Below, one piece after another: positions 46,894-54,728 of a stretch of 64,000 nucleotides of DNA; position 1 is the stretch's first letter; each line of letters opens with the position of its first letter. The translations under genes and the position numbers were made by a program. This DNA is from Rhizobacter sp964253025 (lineage in GTDB: Bacteria > Pseudomonadota > Gammaproteobacteria > Burkholderiales > Burkholderiaceae_C), in contig NZ_CAXUQC020000001.1 in assembly GCF_964253025.1 (NCBI RefSeq), forward strand, positions 3,720,001-3,784,000, read 5' to 3'. Under the pieces are notes generated by a model. It was not told the origin of the DNA, ran no database searches, and worked only from the letters and a program-made list of their open reading frames with translations.

Positions 46894-46905
46894 GGGGGGC
46901 CAGCG

Positions 46906-47793
46906 TCAGCCGGCGGACGTGCCGGACCGTTCGTCCCGCGGCACCGGGGTCGGGTCTTCCTTGAGGTCAAGCGAGAGGATCTCGAGGCCGAGCGGGTTCG
47001 CCACGAGCGCGTTCTTGTTCGCGGCGATCTCGTCCTTGCCCTTGATCCGCCAGCCGATCTGCACGATGGCGTTGCGCCGGTCGACCACCTGCCCATCGGG
47101 CTTGCGCTCGGTGAAGGTGGTGAAGACGAGCGTCTCGTAGAGAGTCGAGTTGCCGCGATCGGGAATGCGCAGCGGCGTCTGCGTGCGGTGCTGCACCACG
47201 CGCACCCGCACGTCGCGTTCGAGGCAACGGGTCTTGCACTCGGTGAGTTCGGCCGCAACGCGCGCGGCATTGAAGTCGTCGGCGCCCAGGAACTGCGCGG
47301 TCAGCTTGGGCGACAGGAAGAAGCCGACGAACCGGTAGTCGTTGGTGATGGTGGCCACGCTCTTGCGGAAGCGCTTCTCGACGAACTCGCTGAGCTTCGA
47401 CTCGAGCGTGGTCTGGAAGAACTCCACGGGCCGCACCTGGTCGGCGAACTCGACGGTGTAGGCACCCGAAGGATCGAGCTTGACCCAGGCGACGCGCACG
47501 TTGTCGGCGAAGCGGCTGTCGGCGACATACCAACCGAGGCAGGCGAAGAAGGTGATGCCGCCGAGCAGCAGGAAGGCGATGAACCACCGCGCGCGGTCGG
47601 CCGTGGTCTCGGCCAGGAGGTCGAGCCGCGAATGGGCCCTGACTTTCTGGATCACGGACTCCGGCACGAGGCCGTCCTCGACGGGGCCGGGCGCTCGCGG
47701 CGGAGCCGCCTTGCGCGGCCGCGCGGACGCCGCGCCCAGCTTGCTTGCCAGCTTGGCGGCCATGGCGGCTCCGGGTTTGTCGAACAAGGACAT
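46906..47793 (-). CDS. virB8: VirB8-type T4SS inner-membrane protein
   Basis: A 295-residue bitopic protein: basic N-terminus (LFDKPGAAMAAKLASKLGAASARPRK), one membrane helix (WFIAFLLLGGITFFACLGWYV) and a periplasmic NTF2-like domain, as in VirB8/TrbF. The start is set at 47793 and not at the in-frame ATG 47847, because a sigma-54 promoter (47832-47846) overlaps the latter, and GAAAG lies 8 bases before the chosen ATG. It is the first gene of the 8.3-kb leftward operon. Confidence 0.87.
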   Translation of the reverse strand: MSLFDKPGAAMAAKLASKLGAASARPRKAAPPRAPGPVEDGLVPESVIQKVRAHSRLDLLAETTADRARWFIAFLLLGGITFFACLGWYVADSRFADNVRVAWVKLDPSGAYTVEFADQVRPVEFFQTTLESKLSEFVEKRFRKSVATITNDYRFVGFFLSPKLTAQFLGADDFNAARVAAELTECKTRCLERDVRVRVVQHRTQTPLRIPDRGNSTLYETLVFTTFTERKPDGQVVDRRNAIVQIGWRIKGKDEIAANKNALVANPLGLEILSLDLKEDPTPVPRDERSGTSAG

Positions 47794-47831
47794 CGTCGGC
47801 TTTCGCAGGTTGCGGTTCGACACGCTCGAAC

Positions 47832-47846
47832 GCAACGTGGGTGCCA
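47832..47846 (-). promoter_or_regulatory. sigma-54 promoter of the VirB8-VirD4 operon
   Basis: On the leftward strand TGGCAC (47846-47841), five bases, then TTGC (47835-47832) matches the sigma-54 -24/-12 consensus at every invariant base. The virB8 ATG is 39 bases further on. Confidence 0.85.
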
Positions 47847-47933
47847 TGACCTGTGTTCCGCCGGCCGCCCGAGAAAAAATGAATGCGCACAGGACCTTAG
47901 CGAAGAGCGAGCGCGCCCCGAGGCGAGACCCGG

Positions 47934-47953
47934 CTGTGCGGCTTTCCGCACTG
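47934..47953. promoter_or_regulatory. candidate enhancer site (UAS) for the VirB8 operon
   Basis: CTGTGCG-GCTT-TCCGCAC-TG is an inverted repeat about 120 bases upstream of the predicted transcription start. The same motif stands upstream of the two other sigma-54 promoters in this locus. A lone half-site (CTGTGCG on the minus strand, 47887-47893) lies closer in. Confidence 0.72.
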
Positions 47954-48010
47954 TCGCCGTGGCGCGTGCGGCGGGCCGCACGCGGCCGACATCGGCCTTG
48001 TCAGGGCCGG

Positions 48011-48048
48011 AAAAGGAAGAGCGCGGCAGCTGGATGCTGCCGCGCTCT
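48011..48048 (-). terminator. terminator of the leftward DMT-like gene
   Basis: A 13-bp perfect stem (48018-48030 with 48036-48048) with a 5-base loop; reading leftward it is followed by TTCCTTTTCC. It ends 19 bases after the gene stop. Confidence 0.88.
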
Positions 48049-48066
48049 GGAGGGACCGGCCGGGGA

Positions 48067-49125
48067 TCAGCGGCCAGCAGCCGCCTTGTCCCTGGCCTTG
48101 TTGCGCCGGATTGTCAGGACCACCGACACCACGGCCGCGACGCCGATGAGCGCCGTGCCCGTGAGGTGCTCCGGTGTGAACCCGTCGACGCCCCGCAGTT
48201 CATCGAGCAGGTAGCCGATGGGTACCGCCCAGAACATCATCGGACCGGTGATGCCCGGATTGCCGAATCCGTGTCCCGCCTGCAGAAGCAGCTGGGACGC
48301 GGCGTAGCAGACCGCGAGCATTGCACCGACGCGCCAGGCGCCCGCGTCCGGCATGATCCAGCCGTGCGAAGGCACCATCGCCAGGTACAGCAGTGCGCTC
48401 ACCACGCCCCCCGCCAGTGCGAACACCGTCGAGATCTTGAGCGAGAGCAGCACCTTCGCCGACGCCGAGAGCTTGCCCTTGGCGGCACTCTCCCGATCCG
48501 ACGTCTTGCGCTGCACGAGCACCAGCACACCGAGCAGCACGCAGCCGCCGACGAGCAGTCCGACCGGCAGGTTCATGAACTCGCCGATCGGCACGCCCGT
48601 GGCCACTGCCACGTACATGCCCGTGATGCCGATGACCGCCGGTACAAGATCCTGCAGACGTTCGCGGCGCGTGCCTTGCCCGAAGCGAAGCGACAGCAGC
48701 GTGGTCACGAACCCGCCCCCATTGCTGAAGAGCGTGGCCGTGCCCAGCGCCTTGCCACCTTCCTTGAGCAAGGTCGTGCCGGCGAACACGAGACCGGTGG
48801 CCCCGTATCCGATGGCGAAACGCAGGCCGTGCCACGGGCCGGCACCGGGCTCCGGCCGAAGCCGGATGCCGTGGCTCCGTCCCCGGGCTGCTGCGATACG
48901 AAGGCCCAGCGTTCCGAAGATTGCCGTCGGCCAGAACACGAAGTTCAGCCGCAGGACGAGACCCTGCAAGGCGTTGACCTCGCCGAGCGCCGTCCCCATG
49001 TCCGCCACCAGCACCGTGTTGCCGGCCTGCGCCGCAGCGCCGCCGACCACGAGCATGAGCGAGCCAAGTGCCACCAGCCGTGCCGTGAGGCGCGACCGGC
49101 TCGATGCAGGACGTTCTCCTGTCAT
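48067..49125 (-). CDS. DMT-like multi-helix transporter (cargo cassette)
   Basis: A 352-residue integral membrane protein with about ten helices, resembling EamA/DMT transporters in the closing segment (PMMFWAVPIGYLLDELRGVD then GTALIGVAAVVSVVL). The substrate is unknown. The ATG at 49125 follows GAAAGAAGGTGAT, a leader form shared with the other cargo genes. It has its own promoter and terminator and is transcribed away from the G6PDH-like gene. Codon choice is less GC-biased than in the VirB genes. Confidence 0.7.
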   Translation of the reverse strand: MTGERPASSRSRLTARLVALGSLMLVVGGAAAQAGNTVLVADMGTALGEVNALQGLVLRLNFVFWPTAIFGTLGLRIAAARGRSHGIRLRPEPGAGPWHGLRFAIGYGATGLVFAGTTLLKEGGKALGTATLFSNGGGFVTTLLSLRFGQGTRRERLQDLVPAVIGITGMYVAVATGVPIGEFMNLPVGLLVGGCVLLGVLVLVQRKTSDRESAAKGKLSASAKVLLSLKISTVFALAGGVVSALLYLAMVPSHGWIMPDAGAWRVGAMLAVCYAASQLLLQAGHGFGNPGITGPMMFWAVPIGYLLDELRGVDGFTPEHLTGTALIGVAAVVSVVLTIRRNKARDKAAAGR

Positions 49126-49212
49126 CGGTCCATCACCTTCTTTCCTGTCGATTCGAGCGGATTCCCTCATCCGCCGGCGCGGGCCCAGTGGGCCTGCGTG
49201 GCAGACCCGCTG

Positions 49213-49240
49213 GCTATAGGGCACACGGCACTGCCGTCAA
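49213..49240 (-). promoter_or_regulatory. sigma-70-type promoter of the leftward DMT-like gene
   Basis: Leftward strand TTGACG (49240-49235), 16 bases, TATAGC (49218-49213). The start codon is about 80 bases past the expected transcription start. Confidence 0.75.
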
Positions 49241-49247
49241 GCCGCGG

Positions 49248-49275
49248 TTGACAGTGCGCGCGACAGGCCTATACC
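49248..49275 (+). promoter_or_regulatory. sigma-70-type promoter of the G6PDH-like gene
   Basis: TTGACA (49248-49253), 16 bases, TATACC (49270-49275). It stands back-to-back with the leftward promoter; the two -35 elements are 7 bases apart and form GTCAA-N7-TTGAC, a possible shared operator. The leader of about 125 bases contains an inverted repeat CAGACATC (49291-49298) / GATGTCTG (49330-49337). Confidence 0.8.
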
Positions 49276-49408
49276 CCGCCCGCTGCTCGGCAGACATCCA
49301 CCTGGGTGCGCTGCCCTGCAGCGTTCCGAGATGTCTGTGGGCAGCCAGTTCATGGAAGACAGCGATGCGGACCGACCGCATCGCCCGACCAGGAAAGAGG
49401 CGATTGCC

Positions 49409-50623
49409 TTGTCAGAACAGCAGTGCATCACGGTGGACGCGTCCGCGTTGCAACCGAAGGGATGCGACGTCGTGTTCATGGGGCGCGGAGACTACATCGA
49501 AGGGCAGGTGCTGGAGGGCGCCAGGCAGGCGGTCGACCGTCGCCTGCTGCCGACCGACACCCGCATCTTCACCGTGGACCGCAACCCCGTCACCCCGGAC
49601 CAGCTCCGGGGCGACGAGGAACACGTCGTCATGGACCTGAAGAAGCTGAGCGACTACGCGGTCCTTCGGGACCGGCTCGGCTGGACGGCAAGCCGACGGG
49701 TGATCTTCTACCTGGCGGCGGGCCAGACAGTGATCGCCGACATCGCGAAGGGCCTCATGTACGAGGGACTCGCGCACGGCAACTCGATCGTCGTGGTCGA
49801 GAAGCCGGTCGGTGACGACGAGGTCAGCAGCCTTGCGTTGCAGCATCGGCTTCGGCGGCTCCTGGGCGAGGACCGGGTCGTGTTCAACGACCACTACCTC
49901 GCCAAGCAGTCGCTGTGGTCGCTCGCACGTGGCGAGCACCCCACCCCGCCGAGTTCAGCGCTCTGGAACCGGCTCAGTGTGAGCGGTGTGAGCGTCAGCA
50001 CGCTCGAGGGCCGTGGCATCGACAAGCGGGCACCTTACTTCGACCGCACCGGACTTCTCAAGGACGTGTTCTGCCACCTCATGAAGGTGGTGTGCACGTT
50101 GGCGATGGAGCCGGGGCAGCCGTGGGCGGAGGCTCGCCTGGAGGTGCTTCGGCACGTTCGCATCGGCAACACCGTCCGGGGCCAGTACCGCGCCGCAAAC
50201 GGCAAGGTCGGGTACCTCGGCGAGTTGGGCGTTCCTCCCCATAGCCAGGCCGAAACCTATTTCGGCATCCGGCTGTGGGTGGATACGCCGCGCTGGCAAG
50301 GCGTGCCGTGGTTCATCGAGGCGGGGAAGCGGTGCAGCGACCGCATCGGCCTCGCCACGATGACGCCGAAGGCCGCCGACCGACGGCCCCTCGAGATCCA
50401 GCTGCACGCGGCCGGAGGACAGGACCCGCACCCTCACGCTCGCATCCTTCAGGAGGCGTACGCGGGGCGATCGGCGCTCTGGACACCGGCCAGCGAAGTG
50501 ACGCTGGAATGGGGCTTCGTGGACCGCATCATCCGCCAGTGGGCGGACGACGCGGTGCCGCTGCACCTGTACGACGCGGGCACCGATCGGCCGGACGCGG
50601 CGCGCCAGCTCTTCCAGAGCTGA
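49409..50623 (+). CDS. divergent glucose-6-phosphate dehydrogenase-like protein (cargo cassette)
   Basis: A 404-residue protein with the G6PDH plan but many changes. The nucleotide-binding start reads VVFMGRGDYIEG in place of GASGDLA. YLAAGQTV, IVVVEKPVGDD (for EKPFG), the catalytic block N-D161-H162-Y-L-A-K166 (for DHYLGKE), IGNTVRGQY and WFIEAGKRCSD (for LRTGKR) follow in family order. It is about 80 residues shorter than typical G6PDH. The start is set at a TTG (49409) because AGGAAAGAGGCGAT upstream matches the leaders of the other cargo genes; an ATG at 49331 is also in frame. It probably acts on a different sugar phosphate. Confidence 0.75.
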   Translation: MSEQQCITVDASALQPKGCDVVFMGRGDYIEGQVLEGARQAVDRRLLPTDTRIFTVDRNPVTPDQLRGDEEHVVMDLKKLSDYAVLRDRLGWTASRRVIFYLAAGQTVIADIAKGLMYEGLAHGNSIVVVEKPVGDDEVSSLALQHRLRRLLGEDRVVFNDHYLAKQSLWSLARGEHPTPPSSALWNRLSVSGVSVSTLEGRGIDKRAPYFDRTGLLKDVFCHLMKVVCTLAMEPGQPWAEARLEVLRHVRIGNTVRGQYRAANGKVGYLGELGVPPHSQAETYFGIRLWVDTPRWQGVPWFIEAGKRCSDRIGLATMTPKAADRRPLEIQLHAAGGQDPHPHARILQEAYAGRSALWTPASEVTLEWGFVDRIIRQWADDAVPLHLYDAGTDRPDAARQLFQS

Positions 50624-50647
50624 CGCACCACGGTGACCGACTGACCT

Positions 50648-50675
50648 GACCCGACGGTGGTGACACCGCCGGGTC
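50648..50675 (+). repeat. hairpin after the G6PDH-like gene
   Basis: GACCCGACGGTG (50648-50659) pairs with CACCGCCGGGTC (50664-50675) with one mismatch and a 4-base loop, just before the terminator. It may protect the mRNA 3' end. Confidence 0.5.
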
Positions 50676-50689
50676 GGCTCGGAACCGGG

Positions 50690-50731
50690 AGCCCCGGATT
50701 GTGCGCAAGCGCAGTCCGGGGCTTCTTTCTT
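50690..50731 (+). terminator. terminator of the G6PDH-like gene
   Basis: AGCCCCGGA (50690-50698) pairs with TCCGGGGCT (50715-50723), with an inner TGCGC/GCGCA stem, then TCTTTCTTT. Confidence 0.88.
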
Positions 50732-50747
50732 TGGCGGCCATCGCCAC

Positions 50748-50775
50748 TTGACATTCGTCCGACGCGGCCTAGACC
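50748..50775 (+). promoter_or_regulatory. sigma-70-type promoter of the histidine phosphatase gene
   Basis: TTGACA (50748-50753), 16 bases, TAGACC (50770-50775). It lies 17 bases after the preceding terminator; the leader is about 88 bases. Confidence 0.75.
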
Positions 50776-50869
50776 CGCTGCGCCTGCGGGTGCTTCCCGC
50801 AGACATCGTCATCCCCGACTGTCCAGCAAGAGAAGCTCGATTCCATCGAAAGAGAGGAGTTGATCGCTC

Positions 50870-51595
50870 GTGAAGACGGTCAACGAAGAAGAAAATCGCA
50901 GAGCCGGCGAGCGCCGGATCATCCTGATCCGGCACGGGCAGACGCCGGACAACGTCGAGAAGCACTTGCCGTACAAGGTCGGTGGCCGCACGGAGTTCTC
51001 CAAGGGACCCGTCATCAGCGGACACAACCGGGTGGGTCTCACCGACGAAGGCGTGCGCCAGTGCACCGCAGGGGGCGAGCGGCTCGCTCGGCACCTGCGC
51101 GACACCGGCATCACCTCGTCGGAGCAACTGATGCTGCTGACCAGCGACCTGCCGCGCACGCAGCAGACGCTGGCCAAGTTCGTGGCGGCCATGCCGGGCT
51201 TCGGCCTGGACCTCGGGACAGCCAAGCTGCACGAGGAGCTGCGCGAGCGTGACGCGGGTGAACTGGAAGGGACGCTTCGAGAGGAGGCCCTGCGCGAGGA
51301 TCCGTCCATCGCCCAGGCCTTTACCGACGCCACCTACCGCTACCGCGGCGGCGAAAGCCTCGTGGACTGCGGCTACCGCGCGGGCGGCTTCCTGTCGGCT
51401 GTGGCCCGTTCGGTCACGAAGACGTTGGTCGTCGTGACGCACGAGATCACGATCCTCGGCGTCCTCGGCATGTTCGAGAACGGCGAGGTGAATGATAAGG
51501 CGTGGCGCCGCAAGGGCCACGTCGGCAACGCGGAGTTCTTCGACGTTGCGTTCAACTGCAACACCCTGCTCGGACGTGTGACCTACCCCGCGTAG
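50870..51595 (+). CDS. histidine phosphatase family protein (cargo cassette)
   Basis: A 241-residue phosphoglycerate-mutase-like protein. The catalytic core has R21-H22-G-Q-T (LIRHGQT), the downstream Arg in LLTSDLPRTQQT, an acidic RDAGELEG and the second His in VVVTHEI. About 30 extra residues follow RHGQT (LPYKVGGRTEFSKGPVISGHN) before GLTDEGVRQ, longer than in simple PGM-like phosphatases. Start is a GTG with AGAGAGGAG upstream. The substrate is unknown; position beside a sugar-phosphate dehydrogenase-like gene suggests a phosphorylated small molecule. Confidence 0.85.
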   Translation: MKTVNEEENRRAGERRIILIRHGQTPDNVEKHLPYKVGGRTEFSKGPVISGHNRVGLTDEGVRQCTAGGERLARHLRDTGITSSEQLMLLTSDLPRTQQTLAKFVAAMPGFGLDLGTAKLHEELRERDAGELEGTLREEALREDPSIAQAFTDATYRYRGGESLVDCGYRAGGFLSAVARSVTKTLVVVTHEITILGVLGMFENGEVNDKAWRRKGHVGNAEFFDVAFNCNTLLGRVTYPA

Positions 51596-51665
51596 GCGCG
51601 CGCTCGACAGGTCGTGACACGAGGGGATGACGGCTCCGTCGGCGATGCTGACGGGGTACTCCGGG

Positions 51666-51709
51666 AAAGGGGCACAGCGATTCGTCGCTGTGTCCCTTTC
51701 TTCTTTTTC
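51666..51709 (+). terminator. terminator of the histidine phosphatase gene
   Basis: A 15-bp stem (51666-51680 with 51685-51699, one G-U) capped by a TTCG tetraloop, followed by CTTCTTTTT. A very strong intrinsic terminator, and the right end of the first cargo block. Confidence 0.92.
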
Positions 51710-51742
51710 CGGCGCGAGCGCCGCTCGGACGACCAAGAAAAG

Positions 51743-51770
51743 AGCCGCAGGGGAATCATCCCCTGCGGCT
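51743..51770 (-). terminator. second terminator-like hairpin, mainly leftward
   Basis: A 12-bp perfect stem (51743-51754 with 51759-51770) with loop ATCA. Leftward it is followed by CTTTTCTT, rightward only by TTT. It may end transcripts from the small leftward gene at 51971-52222. The remaining 200 bases to that gene hold nothing recognisable. Confidence 0.7.
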
Positions 51771-51970
51771 TTCCGGACCCGCCCTTCCCACTGGCGGCGG
51801 ACCCGATGCGGTGCGACATGCCGACCGTCCTTGCGCTGCGAGCCGGCTCACGCCCGCACCGCAGCGTGCCGTGGTGACTCCGGCACGATGACCGGTGCCC
51901 CAGGGGAGCGAGCCGCCATCACGCCGGCGGCGAAGGTGTAGTGCACCCGGGCCCTGAGGCAAGGCCTGCT

Positions 51971-52222
51971 TCACACGCGCTGGTTCCGCATCAGCGTGAT
52001 GCAATCGTCGGCCCCGAAGCGGGCGACCGGGTCTGCCGCCAGGCCGTCCAGGATTTCCCGGGCAAGGTCGGCATGGCCACCATTGCCGTCGGCCACCAGG
52101 CTGGCGAAGCCCCACAGCACCACATGCTCGACGATGTCAGCCCGCGCTTGCGACGCCGACGCCTCGTCGGCCCGCAGGGCCCGAAGCGCCTGCAGACACG
52201 CCCTCAGTTCTTGCGCGCTCAT
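51971..52222 (-). CDS. small protein of unknown function
   Basis: An 83-residue, largely helical protein (MSAQELRACLQALRALRADE ... ADIVEHVVLWGFASLVADGN ... LAREILDGLAADPVARFGADDC). The ATG has GAGGAGAACGAAG just upstream. It has no membrane segment and I recognise no family. It diverges from the sigma-54 activator gene across 211 bases and could share its regulation. Confidence 0.65.
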   Translation of the reverse strand: MSAQELRACLQALRALRADEASASQARADIVEHVVLWGFASLVADGNGGHADLAREILDGLAADPVARFGADDCITLMRNQRV

Positions 52223-52433
52223 CTTCGTTCTCCTCGTGTCGTTGATCGGCCAGGGGGAGGGCCGCCGCTTTCAGATGGATACAGCTGCCTTGCGTATAGG
52301 TTGCGATCGCGATTCGCCAAGGGGGCGAGCGCCACGCCCGGTGGATCAAGGCTTTGCCCGACCTGCATTCCGGCAAACCCGCTACGAGCTTTCGTAGATG
52401 TGCCGCGCAGGCATCGGCAGTACGCTCTTTCAC

Positions 52434-53831
52434 ATGAAAGTCATCCTTCTCCACCTCGACAGCCAGCAACGCACCGAACTCGCGGCTCATCTGCGCGAGG
52501 GGGGTCTCGATGTTCATGTGGTCCACAGCGCCGAGGACGTGCTGGCCGCCGTGGCCTGCGGCATGGCAGGCGCCGTGGTCACCGACCTCGACGTGCCCGG
52601 TGTGCACGAAGGCATGGAACTGCTGAGCCAATGCCGTGCGACCGACCCGCAGCTCGGGCTCATCGCCCTGTGCGCACGCAACGACGCGGCCCTGGCGGTC
52701 GAGGCCGTGCACCGTGGCGCGAGCGACGTGCTCACACGCGAACGCCTGCCTCGCCTGCTGCTCGCCTGCAGGCAGGCGCTGCGCACGCGCGAGTCGACCC
52801 TGGCGGCACGCGGTGACATCGAGGACGCGGACGATCATCGCGCCGGCGAGGACGTGCCGTCCATCCAGTCGGTGCTGCGCGGCAACCACCCGGCCGTGGC
52901 CCGCCTGCGCCAGACCCTGCTGCGCCTCGCGCGCATCGACACCGACGTGCTCGTCAAGGCCGAGACCGGCTGCGGCAAGGAGGTGGTGGCCCGCTGCCTC
53001 CACGACTTCGGGCCGCGCATGAACAAGCGCTTCGTCGCCATCAACTGCGGCGCCATTCCGGAGAACATCTTCGAGAGCGAACTCTTCGGCCACGAGGCCG
53101 GCGCGTTCACCGGCGCCAACAAGCGGCGCATCGGCAAGCTGGAGTACGCGGCCGGCGGCACCGTGTTCCTCGACGAGATCGAAAGCATGCCGATGTCGAT
53201 GCAGGTCAAGTTGCTGCGCGCCCTGCAGCAACGCACCATCGAACGGGTCGGGGGCAACGAACCGATCCGGCTCAGCTGCCGCATCGTCGCGGCCACCAAG
53301 GACGACCTGCTCGCCCTGGCTCGCGCCGGTCGCTTCCGCATGGACCTGTACTACCGCATCAACGTTATCGAGCTCGAGATGCCGCCGCTGCGCGAACGCC
53401 GAGGCGACATCCCGCTGCTGGCCGAGGCCTTCGCCCGGGAGGCAGCGCGCCATCATGGATTCGCCCACGGCGAGCTGGCGCCCGACTTCGTGTGCCGGCT
53501 CATGGCGCGCGACTGGCCCGGCAACGTGCGGGAGCTTCGCAATGCCGTCGAACGCCATGTGCTCGGCATGCCCGAGCACACCGGGCTCACCGAGGCCGCG
53601 CCCCAGCAATCGCTGCCGCAGCTGGTGGCGACCTTCGAACGCATGGTCATCGAGCAATGCCTGCGCATGTGCGGCGGCTCGGTCACCCGCGCCTCCGAGG
53701 TGCTGAGCGTTCCGCGCAAGACCCTGTACGACAAGCTGACACGCTTCAGCGTCGACCCCGCCACCTTCCGCGGCGAGGTGCCGGTGAGCTTTGCCGTGCC
53801 GGCCGACACCGCCTGCTCGATGATGCAGTGA
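52434..53831 (+). CDS. sigma-54-dependent transcriptional activator with degenerate receiver
   Basis: A 465-residue enhancer-binding protein. Residues 1-120 form a receiver-like domain with candidate Asp51 (VVTDLDVPG). The AAA+ domain has Walker A ETGCGKE, the sigma-54 contact loop GAFTGA (residues 223-228), Walker B GTVFLDEIE and the R-finger region PLRERRGDIP. The C-terminus is a Fis-type helix-turn-helix (VTRASEVLSVPRKTLYDKL). In the receiver the acidic pair is reduced to one Asp, and the conserved Thr and Lys are replaced. The upstream region contains CTACGA-GCTT-TCGTAG (52382-52397). It is the natural candidate activator of the three sigma-54 promoters nearby. Confidence 0.92.
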   Translation: MKVILLHLDSQQRTELAAHLREGGLDVHVVHSAEDVLAAVACGMAGAVVTDLDVPGVHEGMELLSQCRATDPQLGLIALCARNDAALAVEAVHRGASDVLTRERLPRLLLACRQALRTRESTLAARGDIEDADDHRAGEDVPSIQSVLRGNHPAVARLRQTLLRLARIDTDVLVKAETGCGKEVVARCLHDFGPRMNKRFVAINCGAIPENIFESELFGHEAGAFTGANKRRIGKLEYAAGGTVFLDEIESMPMSMQVKLLRALQQRTIERVGGNEPIRLSCRIVAATKDDLLALARAGRFRMDLYYRINVIELEMPPLRERRGDIPLLAEAFAREAARHHGFAHGELAPDFVCRLMARDWPGNVRELRNAVERHVLGMPEHTGLTEAAPQQSLPQLVATFERMVIEQCLRMCGGSVTRASEVLSVPRKTLYDKLTRFSVDPATFRGEVPVSFAVPADTACSMMQ

Positions 53832-53853
53832 GCCTGCGGGCCGGCCCGGCCCG

Positions 53854-54708
53854 TCAGGCCAGCGCGGCGTCGCGCGTCACGCCGGCATCCTCCAGCGCGG
53901 CGCGCAAGGCGTCGAGCGCTGCCACCTGAACCTGGCGAATCCGTTCGCGGGTGACCCCGCCCCGGGCGCTCAGCTGCTGCAGCGTGCACTCGTCCTGACC
54001 GTCCAACCCGAACCTCGCGACGATGACGTCGCGCTGGCGCGGTGGCAGTTGCTCGACGAGCTGGCGGAGCAACGCGGCGAGGCGCGGCCCGTCGTGGCGC
54101 TCCGAGACCTCGTCGAAGACGTCCGGCTGCTGCAGGCCCGCCTCGGTGGTGTGCCCGTCGGCATGCGCGTCGTCGAGCGGCACCGGTGTCACCAGCGGCG
54201 CCGCCGACTCCGGCGGCGCACTGTCCGGTCCCTCGTGGCTGTCCACCCAGTGCTGCCAGGCCTCGCGCCCGGCGCGCTGCTGCACCCGCAGCGGAGGCCG
54301 GACGATCGGCACCTGGGTGGCGATGGCCGTCTGCAGGTAGTACCGGATCCACCAGGCCGCATAGGTGGAGAACCGAAGGCCACGCTCCGCCTCGAACTTG
54401 CCGAGCGCCACCAGCATGCCGAGGTTGCCCTCTTCGATGAGATCGAGCAGTTCGAGACCCCGGTTGCCGAAGTGCCGGGCCATGGCGATGACGAGGCCCA
54501 GGTGGTGGCAGATGAACGCCTCCCGCGCACCCTGGTGGCCTTGCGCCATGCGCTCGAGCAGCTCGAACTCGCGTTCCGCCGGCAACCGGCCGAAGCGACG
54601 AACCTCGCGCAGGTAGAGGGTCATCAGGTTCGGCAGGCGCGGGTCGGCCCGGGGCCCGTCGGGCTCCAGCAGCCGTTCGGTCAACGCAAGATCGGGAAGG
54701 CCATCCAC
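53854..54708 (-). CDS. RNA polymerase sigma factor, RpoS/RpoD family (group 2)
   Basis: A 284-residue sigma-70-family factor. Region 1.2 (LMTLYLREVRRFGRLPAEREFELLERM), region 2 (HLGLVIAMARHFGNRGLELLDLIEEGNLGMLVALGKFEAERGLRFSTYAAWWIRYYLQTAI) and region 4 (LPPRQRDVIVARFGLDG then GVTRERIRQVQVAALDAL) are all present; region 3 is replaced by a low-complexity Pro/Asp linker. It should recognise promoters close to the housekeeping type. It is the last gene of a leftward operon started by a sigma-54 promoter and converges on the activator gene. Confidence 0.9.
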   Translation of the reverse strand: MDGLPDLALTERLLEPDGPRADPRLPNLMTLYLREVRRFGRLPAEREFELLERMAQGHQGAREAFICHHLGLVIAMARHFGNRGLELLDLIEEGNLGMLVALGKFEAERGLRFSTYAAWWIRYYLQTAIATQVPIVRPPLRVQQRAGREAWQHWVDSHEGPDSAPPESAAPLVTPVPLDDAHADGHTTEAGLQQPDVFDEVSERHDGPRLAALLRQLVEQLPPRQRDVIVARFGLDGQDECTLQQLSARGGVTRERIRQVQVAALDALRAALEDAGVTRDAALA

Positions 54709-54728
54709 CGTGACACGCCCTCCGGCCG

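Noticed and set aside
47794..47847. N-terminal extension of VirB8 to the ATG at 47847
   Set aside because: A sigma-54 promoter overlaps that ATG, so the transcript would not contain it; the Met at 47793 is used instead.
46276..49251. Very long rightward open frame (991 codons) across virB9, virB8 and the DMT-like gene
   Set aside because: It is antisense to three genes with clear families, is Arg/Gly/His-rich low-complexity, and shows no domain. High GC makes such frames common.
49955..51736. 593-codon leftward open frame opposite the G6PDH-like and histidine phosphatase genes
   Set aside because: It crosses two strong rightward terminators and has no family resemblance.
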